DNA of 6,809 nt. Origin: an uncultured Veillonella sp. (GTDB lineage Bacteria > Bacillota > Negativicutes > Veillonellales > Veillonellaceae). Position numbers and translations under genes: made by a program. The DNA lies in assembly GCA_934216375.1 (NCBI GenBank), contig CAKQBP010000076.1, positions 1 through 6,809 of the forward strand. The letters are read 5' to 3'. The notes under the pieces are model-generated. The model worked only from the letters and a program-made list of their open reading frames with translations, had not been told where the DNA came from and ran no database searches. This document shows, piece after piece, positions 1-5,458 of this stretch. Within the stretch, counting starts at the first letter, position 1. Every line of letters begins with the position of its first letter.

Positions 1-2017
1 GCTCAACACAGTGGTAAGAGTTAATCCCCATCAAGCGGAAGCCAAGGGATGCATCAATACCTTTTTCGTTGGACCATTCAGGGCTAGACATAGCAAATGG
101 CAATTGTGGTAAATTAAGTCCGAGCTCTGCAGCAATACCACCGAAGATGCCGGAGGAACGTGCATTATCTACACATTCGCCCACATGCCATACTGGTGGT
201 TGATCATCCCCCAGGAACTCTTGCAATGCAGGGCTACACTTCTTGTTAGCATCTGTATTGCAATAGCCAAGTTTCATCAATGGGAAGGATGCACAACCGT
301 TTGTAAGGATGATACAGCCATTTTTAATAAGTGTATCAACGATATCTACAGTTGCTTTTTCGTAGATAACGCGAGGGTTGGAACAACCTACTACGTTTAC
401 GATACCACGAACTTTACCAGATTTTAAAGCCTCTGCCAATGGTTTGAAGGAACCATAATGTTTAACAGTGGATTCTGGAGAGAAACCAACCTCTGCAGTG
501 ATTTCGTATGGCGGAATGAATACAGGCATACCTTTACGCAATTCATGAGCTTCAAGAGCACGATCCAAGATTTTGCGAGCCAATTCTTTTGTTTCAGCCA
601 AGTTAGTGTGATGATGGTCGTAGCCGATATGTTCTGCACCTGGTAAACGAGCTGCATCAGATGTAGTGATAACTTTTGTGTTGAAGCAACGTGCTACGTC
701 CATAATAGCAGGGTAAACGTCTTGAACGTCAGCTACCCAGCAATCGAGTGCGCCAGTACCAAGTACAAGTTCCGCACCGATAGCATTACACAATGGAATA
801 ACGTTTTCGTAGCGGTACATGCTGGACAAGCCAGAGCAACAAATACCATAGAATTGGATGCCTTTGGCACCGATAGCTTTCGCTTTTTCTAAATACTCTT
901 CAGAGGCACCAATTGTACAAATTTGAGATACTAATGTTGGCAAGTGACCATGAACAGCGATGTTAACATACCCTTTTTTCAAGGCACCAATGTTAACTTT
1001 GGAGGTACGACGACCACCTTGCCCGAACAATGCGTCTGTTGCGATATCCGCTGCCACTACGCCAGTGAATGTGAAAGCAAGGCCACAACGTAAGAATTGC
1101 TTCATGTTGCTTTCCCAATCGCCATCTGTACCTACGCATGTACGATGATATGCATCGAAGGCTTCATTGTATGCAGAAATAGGCAAGATATCCAAGTTTT
1201 TCCAAACTTCACGACGTTCAGCAGGAGCCATTGCAGTAATTGTTTTATATTCACCAGGTAATGCACGGCTCAAATCTTCTAATAGAACATCTGCCAAGTC
1301 ATTAGCCACTTCTTTTAAGGAACGGCCTTCTTCAGGGATATTGAAAGCTTTACATACAGTACGGATTTTTTCTTCCCCTAAAATTGGAATATCCAATTGG
1401 TCATTAGCAGCCGCTTTCAAAGAAATCAAAATTTCACGAGCATGCGCACCATGTTGAGTCAAACCACCTGCAGCAGCACGTGTCATATTACGAGCTACGA
1501 TAAGATCAGCATCGGCACCACAGACACCACGAGGACTCTTAGGTGTAATTTTACATGGACCCATGAAGCAGATACGGCAACATACACCAGCAATACCGAA
1601 TGTACATTGTGGTTGTTGTTTATCAAAACGGTCAAATACTGTATCGCAACCGATTTGCTCCATGCGAAGAATCATTTCGCGTACCGCAGGATCTGGTGTT
1701 TGTTCAATAACATCTTGTTTTGTAGGCCATGTTTTACGATACTCAGCAACGGCTTTCATATAGTCATTTACGCCATGTTCATGAGGTACCCCTGGTTCAT
1801 GAGTGTGTGGCACCCATTTATCCGTCGGAAGAGCCTTTGCATGACTATGGTCGTGACCATGGTCATGATCGTGGTCATGTTGATGATCGTGGTCGTGACC
1901 ATGATGACCATGACCGCCACAGTGGCAATGATGTTCATGATTATGATTGTGACCATGATCATGTTGTTCACCATGATTATGGTCATGGGTATTTTTGTTT
2001 TCCACATCTTTACTCAT
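1..2017 (-). CDS. cooS: Anaerobic Ni-Fe carbon monoxide dehydrogenase catalytic subunit, His-rich N-terminus, 3' end cut off by window
   Basis: Catalytic subunit of the cytoplasmic homodimeric CODH family, which interconverts CO and CO2 at a Ni-Fe-S C-cluster and passes electrons through B- and D-clusters. 672 codons are visible; by comparison with the family about 60 C-terminal residues are missing. Residues 11-59 are His-rich and 60-137 lead into the core. Then come Cys138 and Cys146 (D-cluster), and Cys147, Cys150, Cys155 and Cys166 (B-cluster) in the pattern CCRICFMGPC. C-cluster motifs follow: VHGH (His356/His358), GICC (Cys393/394), VVGC (Cys545), TNGC (Cys575) and GEC (Cys615). The usual DVQC cysteine is Asp433; an extra Cys426 lies nearby. 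The ATG at 2017 is firm: AGGAGG lies 6 nt upstream and an in-frame TAG precedes it. No cooC, cooF, cooJ or acs gene is visible, but downstream sequence is absent. Family assignment is secure; actual CO oxidation activity is less so. Confidence 0.95.
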   Translation of the reverse strand, partial: MSKDVENKNTHDHNHGEQHDHGHNHNHEHHCHCGGHGHHGHDHDHQHDHDHDHGHDHSHAKALPTDKWVPHTHEPGVPHEHGVNDYMKAVAEYRKTWPTKQDVIEQTPDPAVREMILRMEQIGCDTVFDRFDKQQPQCTFGIAGVCCRICFMGPCKITPKSPRGVCGADADLIVARNMTRAAAGGLTQHGAHAREILISLKAAANDQLDIPILGEEKIRTVCKAFNIPEEGRSLKEVANDLADVLLEDLSRALPGEYKTITAMAPAERREVWKNLDILPISAYNEAFDAYHRTCVGTDGDWESNMKQFLRCGLAFTFTGVVAADIATDALFGQGGRRTSKVNIGALKKGYVNIAVHGHLPTLVSQICTIGASEEYLEKAKAIGAKGIQFYGICCSGLSSMYRYENVIPLCNAIGAELVLGTGALDCWVADVQDVYPAIMDVARCFNTKVITTSDAARLPGAEHIGYDHHHTNLAETKELARKILDRALEAHELRKGMPVFIPPYEITAEVGFSPESTVKHYGSFKPLAEALKSGKVRGIVNVVGCSNPRVIYEKATVDIVDTLIKNGCIILTNGCASFPLMKLGYCNTDANKKCSPALQEFLGDDQPPVWHVGECVDNARSSGIFGGIAAELGLNLPQLPFAMSSPEWSNEKGIDASLGFRLMGINSYHCVE
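1841..1987 (-). repeat. Low-complexity His-codon repeat encoding the CooS histidine-rich segment
   Basis: Residues 11-59 of CooS contain 24 His in 49 residues, mostly alternating with Asp, Gly, Asn or Glu, plus an HCHC motif at residues 30-33. Four more His occur at 71, 73, 79 and 81. At DNA level this is a run of CAT/CAC codons separated by GAC, GAT or GGT, giving many near-repeats of CATGAC and CATGGT. Known proteins with such stretches (CooJ, HypB, some UreE and SlyD) bind Ni or Zn. A nickel storage or delivery role is inferred. The repetitive DNA also makes the tract prone to length variation. Confidence 0.9.
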
Positions 2018-2023
2018 TTGAAA

Positions 2024-2029
2024 CCTCCT
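2024..2029 (-). promoter_or_regulatory. Shine-Dalgarno site of cooS
   Basis: The minus strand reads AGGAGG followed by 6 nt and ATG. This is a consensus ribosome binding site and fixes the cooS start, so the His-rich extension is translated as part of the enzyme rather than being an annotation artefact. Confidence 0.9.
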
Positions 2030-2148
2030 AGGGACCTACATAGGCCAACCAATAAAAACAAAAACATATTCTACTTTTAATTCACTTTAAATCCACTACA
2101 ATTATGGGTTTTAAATCCTATCTCCTAAATATGTTTTAAACTACTATA

Positions 2149-2177
2149 AGTATATTTTCTGAAAGGACATTTGTCAA
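2149..2177 (-). promoter_or_regulatory. Sigma-70-type promoter of cooS
   Basis: On the minus strand a perfect -35 TTGACA (2177-2172) is followed by a 17-nt spacer and the -10 TATACT (2154-2149, 5 of 6 matches). Transcription would start near 2142, giving a leader of about 125 nt before the ATG. I see no convincing riboswitch fold in the leader. The strong match suggests cooS can be well expressed from its own promoter, independently of the upstream lysR. Confidence 0.75.
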
Positions 2178-2200
2178 TTAAAATTTGAGAAATTTTTGAC
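2173..2200. promoter_or_regulatory. Imperfect dyad overlapping the cooS -35, possible operator
   Basis: The arms GTCAA (2173-2177) and TTGAC (2196-2200) enclose an inner perfect inverted repeat AAAATTT-GAG-AAATTTT (2180-2196); the left half carries three extra bases between its outer and inner parts. The dyad covers the cooS -35 and the DNA just upstream, where a regulator could act. I cannot match it to a named operator. A binding role is inferred from symmetry and position only, and symmetric A/T runs also arise by chance in such spacers. Confidence 0.35.
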
Positions 2201-2223
2201 GCATCTATATTTAAGAATATGAT
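2196..2223 (+). promoter_or_regulatory. Candidate plus-strand promoter facing away from cooS
   Basis: TTGACG (2196-2201), a 16-nt spacer and TATGAT (2218-2223) form a good sigma-70-like match on the plus strand. It fires away from cooS, back to back with the cooS promoter. No plus-strand gene follows; a transcript would run through the hairpin at 2274-2314. It could make a short RNA of about 90 nt, or be a chance match in A+T-rich DNA. Confidence 0.3.
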
Positions 2224-2273
2224 AATTACTATATTTATTTAATTCGATTCTTTCAGTTTCTTTTCATAAATAA

Positions 2274-2314
2274 AAAGAGGTTAATTCCTGAACTTTACAG
2301 GAATTAACCTCTTT
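2274..2314 (-). terminator. Rho-independent terminator downstream of lysR
   Basis: A perfect 17-bp stem (2274-2290 with 2298-2314, sequence AAAGAGGTTAATTCCTG) encloses a 7-nt loop. On the minus strand it runs into TTTTTATTTATG, a suitable U-tract, so it ends lysR transcription about 110 nt past the stop and separates it from cooS. On the plus strand the tail (TTTAATTTATT) is weaker, but the hairpin could work in both directions. Confidence 0.85.
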
Positions 2315-2425
2315 AATTTATTGATTAATTGATGGATTTACGTATTAATTTATGTATTAATTATTAATTTATTAATATGATCCTCCCCTCAGGATATGCC
2401 ACCTAACTATCTTTATATCTATACA

Positions 2426-3331
2426 TTACAAAAATTGCTGCATAATATGTGCTACTTCAGATAGATGGAAACGTTTTGCCCTGTCAGACCTCGCCACGAG
2501 AACTAATTGGCGGAAGCAAAGTTTCGATGCAAGAGGATAGAATTTAACCTTATCGTCATCCCCCTTGCTATTGAGTGTGCTCGGCAAGAAGGTAATACCA
2601 TAATCATCTTCTACCAAGGACCGGCATGAGTCTAACGTTTCAGAGCCAATGACAGCTTTTGGCACAAAGGACTCTGCTTGGCATAGACGGTTAACCAATG
2701 TCCGCAATTTGAGACCTTCTCTTAGCAAAATAAATGGAAATGCTCCAAAGGGTGCAATTTTTCGAATTCCATCACTGGTCATGAGAGAATCTGCAATATC
2801 TATGGCCTTCTTGTTTTCCACACTAATGGCCAATAAAATCTGCTCATCTAAAACGGGATAACTTTCAAGGTCCTGAGAATAAATCGGCGTTGGGAATAAC
2901 CCTACATCTACTAAACCATCACAAATTTGCTGTTCCAAGAAGTGAGATTCGCCCTCTACAACATGGAACTCCCAAGAAGGCTCTATCTGTTGAAAGCTTT
3001 TCAATGTTTTCCCGAGCATATGGTGTCCATAGAATTGAGACAAGCCGATACGCACATGATAGGCTACATCTGTGCCTTGATTAATGATAGATTGCGTTAA
3101 AGCCTCCGCCTTTAAAACTAACGGCATGCCCTCTTTTGCAATTTGTAACGCCGCAGCAGTTGGCACGACTTTTGTACGATCACGAACAAATAACGTAACT
3201 CCTAGCTCTGCTTCAATACGACGAATCCCCTGACTCAACGCTGGCTGTGAAATATATAATTTTTTAGATGCCTTTGAAAATGATGCCATCTCAACGATGG
3301 TACTAATATATTTAATGTCTTTTATGTCCAT
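2426..3331 (-). CDS. LysR-family transcriptional regulator
   Basis: A 301-residue protein, the usual LysR length. Residues 1-60 form the winged helix-turn-helix: ASFSKASKKLYISQPALSQ is the classic recognition-helix region, followed by a linker helix to about residue 85. Residues 92-300 form the periplasmic-binding-protein-like effector domain; VDVGLF near 141-146 and DDYGITFLP near 242-250 are typical elements. LysR proteins are cytoplasmic DNA-binding tetramers that answer to a small-molecule ligand, which cannot be read from sequence here. The ATG at 3331 has AAGGA (3343-3339) 7 nt upstream. A TATAAT on the minus strand at 3393-3388 may be its -10, but I see no good -35. The gene lies between pckA and cooS on the same strand, not divergent from either, so neither is an obvious target by the classical layout. 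A 10-bp palindrome TATGTACATA (3349-3358) just upstream could be an autoregulatory site. Confidence 0.92.
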   Translation of the reverse strand: MDIKDIKYISTIVEMASFSKASKKLYISQPALSQGIRRIEAELGVTLFVRDRTKVVPTAAALQIAKEGMPLVLKAEALTQSIINQGTDVAYHVRIGLSQFYGHHMLGKTLKSFQQIEPSWEFHVVEGESHFLEQQICDGLVDVGLFPTPIYSQDLESYPVLDEQILLAISVENKKAIDIADSLMTSDGIRKIAPFGAFPFILLREGLKLRTLVNRLCQAESFVPKAVIGSETLDSCRSLVEDDYGITFLPSTLNSKGDDDKVKFYPLASKLCFRQLVLVARSDRAKRFHLSEVAHIMQQFL

Positions 3332-3443
3332 ATACGAGTCCTTATAACTATGTACATATACAAATCTTATAATAAAACATTATTTCTATTATAACTATAT
3401 ATTACTAAAATATACGTTACATATACATGGAAAAATAAAAAAA

Positions 3444-3487
3444 ATACCAAGAAATTTAGTGTCTTACAAACCTAAATTTCTTGGTAT
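3444..3487 (-). terminator. Rho-independent terminator downstream of pckA
   Basis: A perfect 16-bp stem (3444-3459 with 3472-3487, ATACCAAGAAATTTAG) has a 12-nt loop. Reading on the minus strand it is followed by a long T-rich tract (GGTATTTTTTTTATTTTT), an excellent U-tail. It lies about 90 nt beyond the pckA stop codon and ends that transcript before lysR. Confidence 0.88.
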
Positions 3488-3515
3488 ATCTTATAAGTTA
3501 AACGAACTACATATA

Positions 3516-3536
3516 GGATGCGGTAAAACCGCATTC
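3516..3536. other. Small hairpin in the pckA 3' untranslated region
   Basis: ATGCGGT (3518-3524), AAA and ACCGCAT (3528-3534) form a perfect 7-bp, GC-rich stem with a 3-nt loop; the next outer pair matches only as G-U on the plus strand. No T-run follows on either strand, so it is not a standard terminator. It could protect the pckA mRNA 3' end or be a minor pause site. Confidence 0.4.
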
Positions 3537-3564
3537 TATTACAGCCCTATTCTATTACAACCCT
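3533..3564. repeat. Tandem 16-bp duplication after pckA
   Basis: ATTCTATTACAGCCCT (3533-3548) is directly followed by ATTCTATTACAACCCT (3549-3564), identical at 15 of 16 positions. The first copy overlaps the right arm of the small hairpin. It looks like a recent local slippage duplication between the pckA stop and its terminator. No function is evident. Confidence 0.8.
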
Positions 3565-3578
3565 TTTTAAATTTTAGA

Positions 3579-5207
3579 TTACATTAAAGATTTAAGTACA
3601 TCCAATACTTCTTGAGGTAATTCGTTTTTATGACCTTTAAGTTTTTCTACATAATCATAACGGAATTCAAAAGCTTGGTGCAATTGGTGATGATACTCGC
3701 GTACTTCGAATGGAGGTTCAAAGCCAGGAACCTCTACATAAGAAAGATTTTCGTATTCACAGAATGGTTTAAATTCTAATGTACCTTCTACTAAACGCTC
3801 TAACAAATCGAGAGTAACTTCTTTAGGAATTTTATTTTCCAAGAAGAAGCCGGTGTTCATGATGTAGCATTCTACGCCACATTTGGAGAATAATTTTTTG
3901 TAGCTTTCATAATCACGAACCAATGGATATGTACGGAATGGATTTGCATATGGTTCGATAACAAGCGCATTTGGATCGACGTGAGCATCAAGTTTTTCTG
4001 CTGTAGAACGACGAGTCGCAAGAGTTGCACCCATTGTAGAAGCCAATACAGGATCGGAAATCTTAAGGATTGGTGGCAATGTTTTATCTTTCATAAGCCA
4101 TACAATCGCATTAACAGGTTCACCTACGTAGTTTACGCGATTATCTGTCCAAAATTGAGATTTAATAGCACGTCCATTGCTGTTTCGCACATCTTCGGCC
4201 AGTACAACCTTACGGCCATCCTCATCCATCGTTACACCTACATTTTGTAGCGTCAACAAGAATTCGTTAGCAGGATGTTCCACAGGATAATCTTGCATTT
4301 TGTCAAAGTACGTAGGTTCAAGAGCAATAGAACTCAAATCCTCAGTATTGATGATATATGCATCGTCATGCAAGATAGAAATATCATAACGACCATCATG
4401 TTTTTCATGAGTCAATGTGGATTTACCGGAACCGGACAAACCGAATACACCAATAGTGTAGGATTTACCATCTACAAGGTTGTACCGTTTCATGCCCCCG
4501 TGGCAAGCAACATAGTCGAATCGATTTGCTAAGGACCACGCAAGTGTAAGCGTACCTTTTTTATGTTCCCCAAAGTAGCGCATACCAAGAATCATAGCAC
4601 AGTTATGAGCAGGGTCGAAAATAGCAAGACCGCCTGGATGACCTGGTACAACATAGTCAGGATCAGAGTAAATATAGATGTCGCCTTCTGGAATCTCTAC
4701 ACTGTCATTGTAGAATTCTTTTACAGCTGCATCAAAGAACTTAAAGTTCATGAGCCAAGAATACAAAATAGACGCGTGATCTTTTGGAATCATCAAATGA
4801 GCACGAGCTGTGAATTTTTTATCAAGACCAACGATAGATTCTGCAGAAATCCACTCTTTATTGCGGCTATCATATACAGCATCACGTGCAATATTTGCAA
4901 GTTCAACTTCATCGATGCCCTCGTCTCCAATAATACGACGAGCTTTAGCATAACGACCTGTAGTTTTACCATCATTTGTAACAAGGACCTTTGCATCAGC
5001 TGGCAAGCCTTGTTCTAATGGTTTAAATACCGGCATATCGAGGACGATAACACCTGGCTCTTCAGAGGCTAATTGATACGCTTGTGCCACAGATGTTACA
5101 GGAGTTACATTGTTCCCATAGAATGCAGTTTCAATTGTACTGCGCATCATAGAAAATAATGGGTTTGTTTTGATTTCACTTTGCTTCCAAACGCGTCTTG
5201 TCGACAT
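3579..5207 (-). CDS. pckA: Phosphoenolpyruvate carboxykinase (ATP)
   Basis: Cytoplasmic enzyme interconverting oxaloacetate + ATP and PEP + CO2 + ADP, the entry to gluconeogenesis, or CO2 fixation in reverse. The 542 residues match the roughly 540-residue ATP-type family. Visible active-site elements: TGRYAKAR at 83-90 (Arg85, oxaloacetate-binding loop), FGEHKKG at 212-218 (Lys217, metal-binding lysine), ACHGG with His236, the P-loop GLSGSGKST at 256-264, the acidic metal site HDD at 280-282, and NRVNY with Arg357. The P-loop and HDD motif differ from the E. coli forms GLSGTGKTT and GDDEHGW, so this is a divergent branch, but the catalytic residues I can place are kept. The ATG at 5207 follows AAGGTGAGGA, with about 10 nt between AGGA and ATG; an in-frame TAA lies upstream. 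It has its own terminator and leader. In a lactate-using, sugar-poor fermenter it would supply PEP for biosynthesis. Confidence 0.93.
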   Translation of the reverse strand: MSTRRVWKQSEIKTNPLFSMMRSTIETAFYGNNVTPVTSVAQAYQLASEEPGVIVLDMPVFKPLEQGLPADAKVLVTNDGKTTGRYAKARRIIGDEGIDEVELANIARDAVYDSRNKEWISAESIVGLDKKFTARAHLMIPKDHASILYSWLMNFKFFDAAVKEFYNDSVEIPEGDIYIYSDPDYVVPGHPGGLAIFDPAHNCAMILGMRYFGEHKKGTLTLAWSLANRFDYVACHGGMKRYNLVDGKSYTIGVFGLSGSGKSTLTHEKHDGRYDISILHDDAYIINTEDLSSIALEPTYFDKMQDYPVEHPANEFLLTLQNVGVTMDEDGRKVVLAEDVRNSNGRAIKSQFWTDNRVNYVGEPVNAIVWLMKDKTLPPILKISDPVLASTMGATLATRRSTAEKLDAHVDPNALVIEPYANPFRTYPLVRDYESYKKLFSKCGVECYIMNTGFFLENKIPKEVTLDLLERLVEGTLEFKPFCEYENLSYVEVPGFEPPFEVREYHHQLHQAFEFRYDYVEKLKGHKNELPQEVLDVLKSLM

Positions 5208-5297
5208 AGTATCTAGATCCTCACCTTTTAATATTTAAGCAATTTCTCTTATAAAAGTAATGTTGTATATGAAAACACTGCTTAGGCAAATACTTTC

Positions 5298-5327
5298 ATT
5301 ATGTTCTATTTTACCCTGTTCAATCAA
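5298..5327 (-). promoter_or_regulatory. Weak candidate promoter of pckA
   Basis: On the minus strand TTGATT (5327-5322), an 18-nt spacer and CATAAT (5303-5298) form a plausible promoter, with a start near 5290 and a leader of about 85 nt. The 8-bp palindrome TGTATACA (5331-5338) lies just upstream of the -35 and might bind a regulator. Other A/T-rich -10-like hexamers exist nearby, so the assignment is tentative. Confidence 0.35.
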
Positions 5328-5406
5328 ATTTGTATACATAAAACAGATGATTTATAGGAAATTAATGTATGTTTATTTTAAATTAGTGCAGCATATTTGG
5401 TCAGAC

Positions 5407-5440
5407 AAAAGAGACGAGGTCCAAAGCCCTCGCCTCTTTT
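5407..5440 (-). terminator. Rho-independent terminator downstream of the hemerythrin/PAS gene
   Basis: AAAAGAGACGAGG (5407-5419) pairs with CCTCGCCTCTTTT (5428-5440) across an 8-nt loop. The single mismatch on the plus strand becomes a G-U pair in the minus-strand RNA, giving a continuous 13-bp stem whose 3' arm ends in UUUU. It starts 18 nt after the stop codon at 5459 and separates this gene from pckA. Confidence 0.8.
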
Positions 5441-5458
5441 CAAGGTTTAAAAGTACAA

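Larger units (their letters stand above)
2018..2425. other. Non-coding spacer between lysR and cooS
   Basis: This 408-bp A+T-rich stretch holds the lysR terminator (2274-2314), the cooS promoter (2149-2177) and ribosome site, a possible operator dyad and a possible plus-strand promoter. The part at 2342-2377 is a low-complexity run of TATTAATT/TTTAT-like units. Next to it ATCCT (2380-2384) and AGGAT (2391-2395) could form a 5-bp hairpin, too weak to call. I see no protein gene or tRNA here. Confidence 0.8.

Noticed and set aside
1397..2080. Long plus-strand open frames (1397-2080 and 1729-2031) opposite the cooS start, including a His/Asp-rich reading
   Set aside because: They are antisense images of cooS. 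The His-rich codon repeat leaves several frames free of stops; the plus-strand readings lack ribosome sites and family resemblance, while the minus-strand frame has clear CODH motifs.
2018..2148. Possible riboswitch in the roughly 125-nt cooS leader
   Set aside because: Only very short self-complementary pieces (such as CCTA/TAGG near the ribosome site) are seen, with no terminator/antiterminator pair or known riboswitch core.
2166..2175. GACATTTGTC palindrome near the cooS -35 as a CooA/CRP-type site
   Set aside because: The 4-bp arms and 2-nt spacer do not fit the longer spaced half-sites of CooA or CRP/FNR proteins; the right arm is simply part of the -35 box.
2377..2406. Nine-codon plus-strand reading frame starting ATGATCCTC
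   Set aside because: Too short, no ribosome binding site, and it lies in the lysR 3' untranslated region.
3981..5018. Several plus-strand open frames opposite pckA
   Set aside because: They are antisense to a well-supported PEP carboxykinase gene and show no domain features or ribosome sites.
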